Part shown: in pieces, positions 1 through 12,339 of the stretch
Position numbering within the stretch: the stretch's first letter is position 1
Layout of the letters: the number at the start of each line of letters is the position of its first letter
Assembly: GCA_004802705.1 (NCBI GenBank)
Contig: SGPL01000335.1
Coordinates: forward strand, 1 to 37,867
Source of the DNA: Bondarzewia mesenterica
Lineage: Eukaryota; Basidiomycota; Agaricomycetes; Russulales; Bondarzewiaceae
DNA: 37,867 nucleotides
Direction of reading: 5' to 3'
Notes under the pieces: model-generated
The model's database searches: none
What the model was told of the DNA's origin: nothing
The model's input: the letters and a program-made list of their open reading frames with translations, nothing else
Program-made: the position numbers and the translations under genes

Positions 1-224
1 TCACATGGTGTCACGTGCAGATCAAGGACTGGGGTGTCATAAAATTCGACCTTCAGATCGTTTTGCAAACAACTCTTGGCCACTTAATCCATTGGCTTTC
101 AGAGTTGGAGGATATGATCTTAAGATAGTATATTAGCTAACTACAAGCTTTATTTTGTGTAAGACTGATGGAATCTGACTGAGAATGCATCGGGCAAAGT
201 TGTGGATCAAGGAATGGGTCAACA
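1..224 (-). mobile_element. Terminal repeat of a transposable element (LTR-like), left copy
   Basis: Read on the minus strand from 224 towards 1, this stretch matches 36077-36297 read on the plus strand almost base for base. The differences I see are a three-base insertion near position 31-36 and one substitution near 47. The inner end starts TGTTGACCC, compatible with the TG start of a long terminal repeat, and an AATAAA-like signal lies inside. The right copy is followed by a Gag-like ORF, so both are probably ends of one retroelement family. The copy continues beyond the left edge of the window, so its full length cannot be seen. Confidence 0.6.
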
Positions 225-737
225 CTGTAATTTCAACTGGCAACCGTCCCGCTTCTTCCTTGGACGACAATGGAGTCAACATGTTGAACGTTGAACGTTG
301 AACGTTAAACCTTCGCCGTCATTGAAAATTATTCGCACAAGGACTCCCTCAAATCGTGAATACTACATAGGTAGCCTCTGAGATCATGAGGTAAGTAGAC
401 CATCACTCCCCAAATTCCACGGCCGCAGTGCGCGCAAAGCTCAGTAAGTAGGCTTGAGTCATGGGGTGTTGCGCACGGCCGTCCTGTACGTTCTCGCTTG
501 GCGAAAAACGCATCCGAGTGTACAACTTTCATTCAACTTACGATGACTATACATACCCTCACACAGTCAAATCACACATCCGTGACCTTGCCAGAGCCAG
601 CTTCGAACCATTCACGTAACTTACTCGAGTATGCACACGACGAGCATACTCAGTGGTAAATGGAAACACGATCGTGAAGCCAGTAAACCTGATTTCGTGA
701 TCAAGGCTACTCAACTAGGACGTCCAAGTCAACTTCT
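225..737. other. Non-coding interval between repeat end and monooxygenase B
   Basis: No convincing gene is seen. It contains the short heptamer array at 284-310 and would carry the 3' untranslated region of the minus-strand monooxygenase that ends at 738. Small ORFs here have no recognisable domain. Confidence 0.5.
284..310. repeat. Short heptamer tandem repeat (TTGAACG)
   Basis: Three perfect copies of the heptamer TTGAACG run from 284 to 304, followed by a degenerate partial copy. It lies about 60 bases inside the left transposon-like end. No function is implied. Confidence 0.85.
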
Positions 738-3419
738 TCAATGATCTCGCACTGAGCACAGGCGATATTTTATAAGTGGTAATAAGTATGAGAGACTGGG
801 GAGATATATCACCGCACCTGGAGGTACATCAAGATACCAGGCTCCTGAAAGACCACTGTGAAACGTTTGCAAAGCACCAGCCCAAATTACGGACATACTG
901 TCACCGGTCATCGTTTTCTCGTTGTGAGTAGAGCCGTCTCCCAGCCAGTAGAATCGATTCCTTGGGCGACCACCACTCAGAGATTCATAATTGAAGTCTT
1001 CCCAGCGAGGGTTGGAAAGTGTGCAGACCGCATGGAGACATGATCCTAAAAAAATGTAAGCATGGGAAGGACCTATGACCGGTGACCTGTTGTTGTTTCT
1101 GATACCTGGCCATAAACCTGTTATCGCTCCATCCGGACTCTTGTACCAGGATCGGCATTGATCAATAAAAACGGTCTTCAATTATGCTTCAGCAAGATCG
1201 GTCCATCCGTGAGAATGGAAGACTCACATTCGTAAAATAAGCCTAGCATCATCGAATCAGCGGATTTGTGAGATTAGTGGGAAGTTGAGCTAACCTTGAT
1301 GTATGCCTCGTAATCCGTGATGGCCTCCAACTTCACTTCAATACTTTTTAACCGCTCTCTTTGCAACTTCAGCGTCGCTGCGACAGCATAATCAACCTGC
1401 CGTTCTATGATAACAAGCAAAGATCCCGAGTTGACAAATGAATTTGGTCCAGTAGCCATGAACATGTTTGGGAAATCATCGACGGCTATCGAAAGATATG
1501 CGGAAGCATGCGGCTCCCATCTCTTGCGTAGATCACGCCCATGGCGACCAATGACACCGAACGGCAGGCGAAATGTCGTGTCGAAACCGGTTGCACAGAC
1601 CAGCACGTCGAGTTCAGTATGCCTTCCATCGACAAACTCGATGCCTGTTTCAGTGATGCGTTGAATTGGCGTTGTTTCAAAGTCGGCCTGATCATTGTGT
1701 TAGTCTATAAAGGTCGCGAAAGGACAGCACACGTCACGTTGTCTTCGCAAAGCGACTCAAGATAGCCCGGACCCGGGGTGAGTCTGCGACAACAGACGTC
1801 AAATGAGGGTACGACTACAAATCGGAGTAAGCGCTGAATTCGCACGAACGGGAATGGACGACTAACTATATTCCGCGATCTCTGGCTTGTCCGCAAGTTT
1901 AGATAGCATAGTCGCCTTCAAGGCAGCAGCAACAGTTTTCTGCATCTCAGAGTTGCGCTGCGTCGTTCCATGAGTAGACTGTTACCAAATCATATATTAA
2001 CGGCGGAATGAGGCTGAAAACCAAGGATACTTGCATTAAGGTCGGACTCCAATTCATGCCTAAAGTACTTGTAATAATCTGGATCTTTGAATCTCTCCCG
2101 ATCCGCATCCGTGAATATGTCTGCGATCAGAATACGGATATACCTTTGGAAAGTTGATGAGGGAGGAAAGTGTAAATACGTACAATTTGTAGTTCCAGAC
2201 TCGCGCGACAGTAACTCTGAGAGCTTACTCTCGGAGAATGATGATGAAATCCACGTTTTCCCGCGTACAAGATTGATGATTTTCTTGACTTTGGGTTGAA
2301 GTGCCGGAACGATTTGAATGGCAGATGAGCCCTATGATAAAACGAATAATGGGTCTTCATCATCTGCGACGAAAAAAGCATCAAATAGCATGCTGACCAA
2401 ACCGACCACACCAACGATCTTGTCACACCAATCTTTTGCACTGTCCTCCCACGTACCATCTGACACATCCCACTGTGCACTATGGATAAGCCGTCCTTTG
2501 AAGTTCTTCAGGCCGTCAATATCAGGCCATGACCAGCGACTCAGAGCCCCCGTGCCTAGAAATAATATGTCTGCGGTGTCCTCGAATTCTTCAAAAATAT
2601 CGTTGGCCGGAGTATTGCTGATGGGAGATGTTCCGATTGTCTTCATGATCCCGTCGAGACGGTTATCGACGTTTCGAGGGACTCGTGGTCGACGGATACG
2701 GAGCTCCCATTTCCCGGACGTCTCATTCCAGCGTGCGTGCGTTAGTTCATGTTGTAGGCGTATGTACTTTGAAAGTTTGTATTTCTCAGCTACGCGCCGC
2801 ATATAGGCCAGAATTTCTGGACCTGGAGCGTAAAATGAGGACCATTGCGTCTAGAAGGTGTGAAGCAGATATCGGCGAGAAATACTTTGGGGATGAAAGA
2901 CGAGATATCACATTTTCTTCGAAGGTGAGTTGATACTGCGAAATTCTTGATTTGCTCCATACAACTGGATAGGACAATCAAACTTACACAATGGGATGGA
3001 ATATCGCAAGCCAGGCCCTGACAGAGTTATATTAGAATGAATGCAACCTCTGACAATTAAAAGACTGATTTCTCACCGGATATCTGTTGGCATACCATGT
3101 GCCACCAATCCCGTCAGCTTTTTCGTATATTTTCAAGTCCAAGTTCGGAACGCGCTGCGAAAAACTGCGTCCAACATCAGTACGCTCCTTGTGCATCACG
3201 CACCGATGGCATATACCGAATACCGGCAACTATCCCACTGAATCCAGCGCCTATGCATATTACCTTGATAGGTCTATACTCGTCAACAGAGAAGTCGCCT
3301 GTCTGAAATTGACCATCAGCAGAACCACCATTGTCGTGATCTTTGGAAGTAGACTGCGCTCCGTGCGCGATTTGCGCTGACAGGTGCTCGGGAGTTTTGA
3401 GAAGAGACAACAGCGACAT
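738..3419 (-). CDS. Baeyer-Villiger-type flavin monooxygenase, copy B
   Basis: Predicted FAD- and NADPH-dependent monooxygenase of the cyclohexanone/steroid monooxygenase type, which inserts oxygen next to a carbonyl; the substrate is unknown. In order the exons give an FAD-binding GxGxxG (CIGAGFSG), the second glycine motif (GIGGTWYANRYP), the Baeyer-Villiger fingerprint FxGxxxHxxxWD (FKGRLIHSAQWD), the NADPH-binding GxGSSA spread across an intron, ATGFD, and a C-terminal CRSWYKSP...GLWPG block. First exons are 3217-3419 and 3077-3164; the rest follow the same pattern as copy A. The ATG at 3419 is used because the frame extends upstream only to a TTG. One intron (downstream of the DLN codons near 2035) has a GC donor. 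It lies about 1 kb downstream of copy A on the same strand, a clear tandem duplicate. The last exon is uncertain. Confidence 0.85.
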
Positions 3420-4436
3420 GGGGGGACAGCTCAAGGGAAGGAAGTTCAGAATTCCAGTCTGTTTTCATCTGCTAGATACGCCATTTGTAACTCGACACTA
3501 TACGAGCAGAAGCAAGCAAGATGAAAATTACCCAGCACTGGATTGAGATAAGGATAGCCGTTCCGTTAGAGCGAGGAACCCAGGTGCTGTGTGAACACAG
3601 GGACAGATAATAGCACGTTCCTGAGGGTGCGCGGACACTGGAAGGATGCCATGGGAAGGCAAGAATGTCAGCAAATTAGTGACTAACAGGAGGCAGGCGT
3701 ATTCGCGGAGTACACACGGGCCTATTTTAGGGCGATACACATCCACCAAATATCCGTCAATTATTGTGAACACCGCTATTTGAGAACAGAAAACGCATAC
3801 CCATATCCAGAAAAAGCGGAAGACTCTGTCACAAGGTCGTATTGACCTGCCCCCTGCCCGTACCCATAATTCCGTAGCTCACCAGGTGATTGGCCGTCAA
3901 ATATGCGAAGGTCATATACTTAGTCAAAACAATGGGAAAGTGTATGTCCTACATCAAACGTTACACCTTTTTCCACCCTCAAATAGCCTTCGGCGTGTGT
4001 CACAAAAATTGATAGATGCACTTGAGCAGAGAAGATTTCACGAGAACACCACTGCGCGAACAGCATCCTAGGCTGACCGGCTGACAAGACCGTCTAGGAG
4101 CTAGCTCCCAGAAGCCATTCTGGGAATGCCAGACATCTCGAGGTTGACGAAGCATGATGTCAAATCGTGCTACGCATGTGGTGGAGCTGTAGATTCACAG
4201 ATCATCTCTTATAACGTATCGTTTTGTCTGACGAATACCAAAGGACTCATCGTGATTGCCAGCCACGTTAGAGGAGGATCAGCACGTGAAAACTTGGCTT
4301 CAAACACTACTCGCACATGCTCATTCTCGTCCATCCATCCACGTCCATTGATATACAATCATACAAAGAGCATTATCGATTTCGCATGCAATCAAAATCA
4401 GTGCGTAGGAACTGGGGGGTGACAAAAAAGATTGAG
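3420..4436. other. Intergenic region between tandem monooxygenases
   Basis: About 1 kb holding the 3' end region of copy A and the promoter of copy B. I see no gene, no clear TATA box and no remnant of a third copy; the short ORFs on both strands have no family features. Confidence 0.5.
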
Positions 4437-7055
4437 TTAAACAATACCTGAGACGCAGTGAAAGGATTCTACTTTACCTGGAGGTATGTCCACCTGTTCG
4501 TCGTTCAGATACCACGCTCCTGAAGAGTCATCAATACTGATGTAAACAAGAGAAGATTTGTTACACTGACTATCGCCTGTCATCATCTTTTCATTGTACG
4601 TGCTTCCATCTCCAAGCCAGAAAAACCGAGCCCGCGTTTTATCGCCGGGCAAAGGCTCATAGTTGAAGTCTTCCCACCGAGGGTTAGATAAAGCACGAAC
4701 CGCATGTAGGCACGATCCTGTGCAGGCCCTTGAGAATTGAAAGCCAGACATGATAATCTCATGACCATGGAGCTTACCAGGCCACAATCCGGTTATAGCT
4801 CCATCCGGACTCCTGTACCAGGAGTTGCACTGATCTGTGTACACCGTCTGCGGAGAGCTATATCAGCGTTCCACGCTCACACAAAGACGGAGTGGACGAG
4901 CCTTCGAAAAGTAGCCCTGGAGTGTGGATCAGGGTAAGCCACGAATCATGCCACGCGAGACTACTGTAACATGCCTTCATGTACTCATCAAAATCCGCAA
5001 CAGCCTCTGCCTTGACCTCAATGCTCTTCAACCTCTCCTTTTGCAGCTTCAACGTAGCCGCAACAGCATAATCGACCTGGCGCTCCATCAATATGAGGAG
5101 CGAGCCCGAGTTGACTGCGGAGTTCGGCCCGAGCGAGAAAAACATATTCGGGAAACCATCGACAGCGACCGAGAGATACGTAACGGCATGGGGATCCCAG
5201 CGTTCACGTAGGTCGCGCGCTCGCCCGACTACATCGAACGGCATGCGGAAACTAGTATCAAATCCTGTTGCACAAACTAAGATGTCAAGCTCAGTATGGC
5301 CTCCATCTACGAATTCGACGCCAGTAGGGGTAATGCGCTTGATGGACCTGGTTTCGAAATCGACCTGACAATTATCGATTAGTAAGAGGTCGTACAACTG
5401 AAATGCATACCCACATTGTCCTCGCAAAGAGATTCCAGATAGCCTGGACCAGGCGTAAGTCGACGGCAACTGACATCGAACGAGGGGACGACTATGACCA
5501 TAATCAGAAACAGGAGATAAGGTCGCGGAATCGTGCTCACTGTAACCCGCGATCTCTGGTTTCTTGGCCAACTTCTGCACCATGGCTGACTTGAAGGCTG
5601 CGGCTGCGGCTTTCTGCATGTCGGACCCACGCTGACTGACACCATGAACAGACTGTAGCAATTAATTCAGTATCGTGCGAAACGAATACCGACCACCGAT
5701 ACTGACATTAAGGTCAGATTCGACTTCATGCCTGAACCTCTTGTAGTATTCTGGGTCCTTGAAGGACTCTTTCTCCTCATCGGTGAAGATATCTGTGATT
5801 AACTTAATGAGACACTGTTCCTTGGCGATTTCGCTCAATATAGTAAAGGAAAAAGATACAATTTCCGGCGCCTGGCTGACGAGAGAGTAACTCTGCCATC
5901 TTGCTCTCAGAGAAGGATGATGAAATCCAAGTTTTTCCGCGAGCGAGATTGACGACTTTCTTGACCTTCGACTGAAGTGCGGGCACTATTTGGATGGCGG
6001 ATGAGCCCTGTGGAGAGTACGAATTAGCCTACTCTCATCAAATGTATGAGAAGGACATGGGGACAGCGCACAATTCCGATGACGCCGACGGTCTTGTCTC
6101 CCCAGCCTTTCACGCCTTCCTCCCAAGCACCGTCTGAAACATCCCATTGAGCGCTATGCAATACGCGTCCCTTAAAGCCACTGAGACCGTCGACGTTAGG
6201 CCAGGACCAGCGGCTCAAAATTCCAGTGCCAAGGAATACTATGTCAGCAACATCTTCGAATTCTTCGAACTCTTCGTCAACTGGAGTATAAGACTCGCTT
6301 GTGGAAGAAAATTCGCCATCTTTGGGAATGCCGTCCATCTCACCATCAACGTTTCGCGGAAAGCGTGGCCGACGCAGGCGCAAGTGCCATTTTCCTGAAT
6401 CTTCGTCCCAGCGTGCGTGCATGAGCTCATGCTGAAGGCGGATGTACTTCATGAGCTTGTATTTCTCAACCAAGTGGTGAAGATACGCGAGAATCTCGGG
6501 GCCAGGAGCATAAGATGCGGACCATTGTGTCTGAGGTGCAGACGCATTGAAACGTCTAAAGTGTAAGATCACACCATCCTAAAAGTAAAATGGACTGACG
6601 TTTGGCTCAAAGGTGAGTTGATACTTCGCAACAAAAATAAGTCTCGCAAGAAGGTCACAAAGAATGAATGTAGCTCACACAATGAGAAGGTATGTCACAT
6701 GCCAGTCCCTGACAAACAGCAATGTCACTCGCAGCGCAAAACACATTGGCTCGTCGACTTACCGGGTACTTATTGGCAAACCAAGTCCCTCCAATGCCCG
6801 CTGCTTTCTCATAGATCTTCAGGTCCAAATTAGGCACCCTTTGTGCAAAGCTATCAGGACGAACCCGAACGTGCTGTCGTTAGAATTTGTCATCAATCAT
6901 GAAGAATGCACGCACCGTATGCCAGCAACTACCCCACTGAAACCAGCGCCAATGCATACTACCTTCATCCGTCGGTATTCGTCAATCGAGAAACTGCCAG
7001 TCCGGAAACTCTCCTTTACGCTACTAGCGCTATCAGAAGCTCCTGTTGTTGACAT
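4437..7055 (-). CDS. Baeyer-Villiger-type flavin monooxygenase, copy A
   Basis: Paralogue of the gene at 738-3419. Exons by splice signals and phase: 6916-7055, 6763-6850, 6679-6708, 6600-6623, 6072-6530, 5860-6007, 5707-5792, 5541-5652, 5415-5491, 4975-5364, 4778-4847 and a last block below 4717 with one further likely intron. They sum to about 617 residues, normal for this family. The FAD site G36xGxxG41, the fingerprint FKGRVLHSAQWD at about 213-224, and the NADPH site GIGSSA around 246-251 are all present, so the enzyme looks functional. The ATG at 7055 is the first in-frame ATG; upstream the frame opens only with TTG. One intron, ending before the CNSWYRSP exon, appears to use a GC donor. 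Substrate and product cannot be told from sequence. Confidence 0.87.
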
Positions 7056-8129
7056 TTCGTTGACCGATTTCGGAAAGATTGTAGACGGTAGCTCGCCTGA
7101 GGTTGTTGGAGATTGCAAACCCGCAATATACAGGCGCGACAATGAAGACAAGAATGTGGGTGGTTACATGTCGAAGTGGGCGAGGCTGTGGGGTACTGAT
7201 AGCCGGAGAAATATATCGCCCGCTACCGGACTAGACAACCAACGGAGGCCGACCTGCATAAGAAACAGGACAGAACCCCGTGTCCAAGCACCCGTGACTG
7301 AGAAGTTTGATACGGTGTGAATCGTCATCACTTACGAGAGAGTCAATTGATGATCCGTGGAACAAGACTCGCAAGCAATTGAAGATGCAGAGAATGGTAG
7401 ACACACGAGTCTCATGAAGCACTTACCCAGTGAAGTATGCATGTCCACAATTGTTGTGAAGTGGGGAACATTCATGACGTGGTCAAATGACTCTCTCATT
7501 GGGCCTGCCATATAGGATAGATGGGAACACGCAGTCAGATAAACACAAAGGAGCGATGGGTCAACATATAACAATACGGTGTCTTGGCACCTAGATCAAT
7601 TCAGGAAGATTGGATACGCAAGGAGGGTACGAATGTGCACGTTCATCTCGTATGTTTCTTCCATTACCACTACCTCTAAACATCTAATGGAAAAAGAGCA
7701 CGTTAATCATCAATCGATATAACAATGTTGGAGTGGATGTGAAGTGAATCAGACACTGACAAGCTTGCCCGCCAACTGAGTATTGTTGTAAATCACGAGA
7801 TTGAATAGGCAGTCGAGAATGATACGGAGTCAGTACGCTGAGCATGAGAATTTGAACGTATTACAGCGGATCTTGACCAATACATAACCGATTTTTGTCG
7901 TGAAGAAAGCGTGGTTTCCGTATGTTGGACGAGGGGTGCCTACGTATGCCGTGTGTTGACGTCGTTGTGGAATAAGGGAGAAACATGCAAGTCACCGACT
8001 GGTTGCGGTCTCATGTGGCGCATGCGGCCGCTGCGGGCGGACTGACTTTTGAGTTCCTGTCTACTACCATCATCCTCATTGTCCCTCGTCTATTCATCGT
8101 CTGAACTATCCACAAGCTCTTCAGACGCT
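7056..8129. promoter_or_regulatory. Divergent intergenic region, monooxygenase A / SKT5
   Basis: About 1.1 kb between the divergent starts at 7055 (minus) and 8130 (plus), so it must hold both promoters. I see no confident TATA box or additional exon. Pyrimidine-rich sequence just before 8130 fits a fungal 5' leader. Confidence 0.5.
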
Positions 8130-9818
8130 ATGTACGACCCACAATCTCGTCCACGGCCGTCATCATTTTCTCCCAATGATTCACTGCCCCAGATACCACC
8201 CAATTCTCAGGACGAGTTTCCTGAGGCTCAATTTGAAGCCCGTCCACCTAGACAGCCACGGCAACATGCCGGTAGACAATATTCACCCCAGCGACAATCC
8301 TATTATCAACCACAGTATGATTTGGAGGAGCAGGAGTCGCCTACTCCGCCAGAGGCGGATGACTTCTTCATCCCAGAACGGGTCGTATCCCGAGCCGCCA
8401 CTCGTTGCCCGCTCGATAGCGACTCAGTCTATCCGTGTGCCTTCACCACCCCCTGGTCCTATCCTTGACCACTCTCATCTTCGTCCCGGCAACCAAGCCG
8501 CACTTCTCTCGCACGAACGCACACTAGAGTTGTATCGTGCAAATGCTAAGAAGACCCAGGATCCCGACTTGCAGTTCGAGTTTGCAGTGTTCATGATCGA
8601 TGCTTCCAAAACGCTGCCCATCCCGGAGCCGACGCCGGGCAATGTCATGGACGTGGAGCGCGCGCTGGAGAAACGGGATGATCTGATCAAGGAGGCAACC
8701 GCGTTGCTCAGGCGGAATGCAGATCGAGGACACATGCCCTCGCAATATTTCCTTGCTGACTGCTACGCGAACGGAATTGGAACCCACAAAAACCGTCAGG
8801 ACTTTGATCGCGCGTTCCCACTCTTCATTCTTGCGGCCAAACATGGTCACCCCGACGCTGCATACCGCGCTGGTACGTGTTGCGAGAATGGCTGGGGTTG
8901 TCGGAGAGAGAGCGCGAAAGCCGTTCAGTATTACCGGAAGGCGGCGGCATCGCTTCATCCCGGCGCAATGTATCGTCTCGGCATCGCAGAGCTGAACGGC
9001 GAACTCGGGATGTCCAAACGTCCCAAAGAAGGTGTCAAGTGGCTTAAGCGCTCCGCTGAGCATGCGACGGCGGAGTTTCCTCACGCGCTACACGAGCTGG
9101 CACTCCTGCACGAACGCGGCATTGANAATGTTGTCTTTGTGGACAACGAATACGCGGCTGAATTGCTCGCTCAGGCAGCAGAGTTGGGCTACGCGCCGAG
9201 TGCGTACCGACTGGGAGAATGCTACGAGTATGGCAAGATGGGTTGTCCACAGGATCCCGCACTGTCAATTCACTACTATGTGCGTTTCGCCAAGGTTTCT
9301 TCTGCAGAGTGACGTATCGTTGATTGGCACCACCTCCAGAACATTGCAGCGCAGCAGAGTCATCGGGATGCATGCTTCGCATTGACTGCATGGTATCTGG
9401 TAGGATCTCCGGGAGTGCTTCCACAGTCGGATACGGAAGCATTTTTGTGGGCGAAGAAGGCGGCAGACGCAGGGTTGGCAAAGGCAATGTATGCGGTCGG
9501 ATACTTCTTGGAGGTGGGAATAGGTACCCCTCCAAATATGACCGAGTGAGTGCGCACGCTCAAAGCTGTCTTCTACAGCTACCAATCTTTTCATTCTGTT
9601 TTCCATTGTTGCTGATCGGACTCATTCGCAGGGCCTTGTCTTACTACAAGCGGGCGGCCGAGCTGGGCGACAGACGGGCGTCGCAGCGGCTGAAAGGAAA
9701 TGGACCGATGGTGCAGCCCGGCGGACCGGGATCTGTTGTGAATCGCGGGGATGGAGACTTCCAATCACAATCGGGTTCGGGGAAGGGTGGGAAGGACAAG
9801 GACTGTGTAATCATGTAA
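8130..9818 (+). CDS. SKT5: Chitin synthase III activator Skt5/Chs4 (Sel1 repeats, CaaX box)
   Basis: Regulatory subunit that activates and localises a chitin synthase at sites of wall growth. A Pro/Gln/Ser-rich N-terminus is followed by HERTLELYRANAKKT, typical of Skt5, then a series of Sel1-like repeats (for example AKHGHPDAAYRAG and AAASLHPGAMYRLG) and the C-terminus DCVIM. That ends in a CaaX prenylation box, as known for yeast Chs4. Introns at 9280-9339 and 9546-9631 restore the repeats exactly. The N-terminal low-complexity segment is in one frame and the Sel1 part in another, with the change between about 8215 and 8420. A short intron such as 8315-8354 would fit the phase but has poor signals, so an indel is possible. 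One N lies at 9126. Start chosen at ATG 8130, since the in-frame sequence upstream looks like leader. Confidence 0.88.
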
Positions 9819-10363
9819 CAGATGCAGGGGGACAAGTGAAACGTGAGACAGTCTGGCAGAAACCATTAGATGGCGAGGAGTTTGCTTGAGCATTGATGAC
9901 ATATCCACTTACTTTATTTCATTGGCCACATAGTACGGGTACTACAGGGACACTCTTTATGTACATAATTTCGCGGACTCGTCGAATCATTCTTTTGCAT
10001 CGCCTGGGCACTTTTCTTCTTTGGTAGAGTAAGTATTCTTGTCATGGGTTGACTTGCGGAAAGGATATATGTATAACCTCAGCTGGGACTTGGCTGGAAC
10101 GACAACTCTGTGTTATTCCGCGCGCGAGTATACCCAGGTTTCCATGCCTCCATCACATACTTTGCATGCTACAGCTCGAATTTCGAGTGATTATACTAAC
10201 GGTAGCGGACTACAAAAAGTAGTACAGAAATTAGGCATGATATTCTACAAACATAGTTGGGATTAGTGATGCTTCGATGCATTCGAAATTACAGGACACA
10301 CCATGCAAAAGAAAAAGAATAATTACGTCCAGGTATATGGAGCGCCAGACCTAGATATATAGC
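9819..10363. other. Intergenic region between convergent SKT5 and DUS2
   Basis: Convergent 3' ends flank this interval, so it should contain both terminators. A 76-codon plus-strand ORF at 10039 has no recognisable features and is probably chance. Confidence 0.5.
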
Positions 10364-11960
10364 TCACATCGCATACAGTGACACCTCTGCACCTGATTTT
10401 GGCACAGGCAGGGGCGTGGGAGTGGTCTCATCGCGGCCAGATACCGACGCTGGCACTGCTGTCCTCTTTTCATTTGAAGGGGCCAGCGGTGCACCGTGTA
10501 CTACGGCGGGTTCAGGGTTCCCTCGCCATTCAGGCGGTGTGATAAAAGCACTTGGGTCCTGCGATGCTGTCTCGCCGGAGGGCGACGGCGTGACATTATC
10601 CACATCGGCTCTGGGTTCTGTTTCGGCGGGAAGTAGTATCGGTGAATTTTGTGCTCGTGCCTCGATCGCCTTGACGATCTCTGCATACTCTTCCTCGCCA
10701 TTCCAAGAGCCAATGGTTGCGTCGAGGTCCGCATACCCCTTGGATTTCACAAGCGCATCGCGTAGTGTTTTGCCGTTCGCTTTTGTGATATTCACATGGC
10801 TCCCCTTGAATTGCGCGATGCAAAATTTGGTGCTAGCCCAGTGGTTGTCGAGGTACTTGCACTGATGAATACGCAAACATGAGTGCGAGTCACATATGGG
10901 AATTCAGAGGACAAATACCTACCAGACGGACGTAAGGAGGCACTAGTGTTGATTCAAGGTCCACTAAGGGTATCGGGGAGAACACAGTAGGGTTCGACTC
11001 AGCGGCAGTCGCAATCATAACAGAATCCGCGCCTGACCAGACAGAGTTCTCAACCTTTGCGTTGCTACTGCAAGAAGATCAAACTCACCAGTCAGGGCCC
11101 GTATGCGTCTGGCATCGTCATATCCCACACAATCACCATTCTGAATTACCGCAACGTCTCTTCCCATCCCCTTTACGAAGTCCACAACTTCCTTCAACCG
11201 CTCGATAATCGCACGTTCCCTCTGCCGCATATTCCGTGTCCGACAATGCACGGTAAGGCAATTCACGCCCGTATTGACAATTCGCTTGACTAGCTTCAGT
11301 GTCTCTTCCTGTGTCGGGAGCAAGCGAATTTTCGCGGAGACAGATATATGCGCAGGAAGCTCGGTGCGGAGGGCAGTGAGGATAGAACAAAGGAGGTCCG
11401 GAGTTGAGAGTAGGGCAGCACCCATTCCAGCGTGAGTCGAAAACGGTTTCGGGCATCCGCAGTTGAGATCAATACCAGAGACATCTTGCATGACGGTCTT
11501 CGCTGCTTGCACTGCAAGTTCAGGGTCGGAGGAGCCAATCTGGTACACAAGGTAAGGTTTCTCAATGGGATGCGTCGTGAACATCGCTTTTGATTTGCCG
11601 TTGTACGAGATGACTCCAGTGTTAGCTGAGGAAGCCATCAGCACCCAAACGCGGTGATATGTGAAGAACTCACGATCGATGACACGCTCAGCATGAAGAA
11701 TAGCCTTATCAACTATTTCAGGTCCCCAGACGAGTTTTGCTCCATGCTTAAGTGCGAACAGACGGGTAGGAACTATATGAAGAAAACGGAATCAGTGTTA
11801 AACCGCGATTGATGTATGACGGGTGGAACATACGAGCGCCCGAGCGAACCATTGGAGCAAGCATGATACCATTCTTATAGTCGTCTGGAGTAAGGTGGTC
11901 TAGCTTGGGACGTTTCGCGTCGCGAAGGCCAGGAGACGCGGAGTGCGAGCGGCGAGACAT
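10364..11960 (-). CDS. DUS2: tRNA-dihydrouridine synthase, Dus2/Smm1 type
   Basis: Flavin enzyme that reduces a D-loop uridine of tRNA (position 20 in yeast) to dihydrouridine. Exons: 11834-11960, 11674-11772, 11089-11625, 10923-11032, 10364-10855, giving about 454 residues. Visible family features are NGIMLAPMVRSG at the FMN barrel start, the active-site cysteine block GIDLNCGCPKPFSTHAGMGA, TVHCRTRNMRQRE, a QNGDC strand, TGADSVMIATAAESNP, and the Dus2-specific KYLDNHWASTKFCIAQFKG-type tail. The last about 100 residues are Pro/Thr/Ala-rich and probably disordered. An in-frame ATG at 12032 would add 24 residues; the ATG at 11960 leads into a short basic segment (RRSHS, AKRPK). It shares its upstream region with EXO84. 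Confidence 0.92.
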
Positions 11961-12339
11961 TGCAGTAAATCGGAAGGGATATTTACAAGTGGCTGATAGG
12001 AATTTGGAGTCTGCAGAAATCTTGAGAAGCATAAAAAAGCGAAAGAAACCGGTTCAGTCACACTTCCAAGCCGCAGGATGTGGAGAACGCAAAGAGATCA
12101 AGTTTTAGACATAACTGACTCGGGGAGGAGGAACAAACATACCTTGATTACGCAATGCACGTACAGTCACAAAGGGTAACGACTGTTCTCGAGACCGTCT
12201 CTGATCGCCAACCACGGTATCTACAAATCCGACGCATACCTTTGTATTCACCACTCTTTCACTGCTCACCGTAAATTCTGGGGTGTCCAGTCTATGGCCA
12301 CTTAATACCAGGGTCTTTTACTGACTATTTCCCGACGTC
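11961..12339. promoter_or_regulatory. Bidirectional promoter region DUS2 / EXO84
   Basis: A short interval of roughly 310-380 bases, depending on the DUS2 start, separates two divergent housekeeping genes and must serve both. No clear TATA box is seen. Confidence 0.55.

Noticed and set aside
8524..9084. Minus-strand ORF of 186 codons
   Set aside because: It lies opposite the Sel1 repeats of SKT5 and shows no family features of its own.
10039..10266. Plus-strand ORF of 75 codons between SKT5 and DUS2
   Set aside because: Lies between convergent 3' ends, with no family features.
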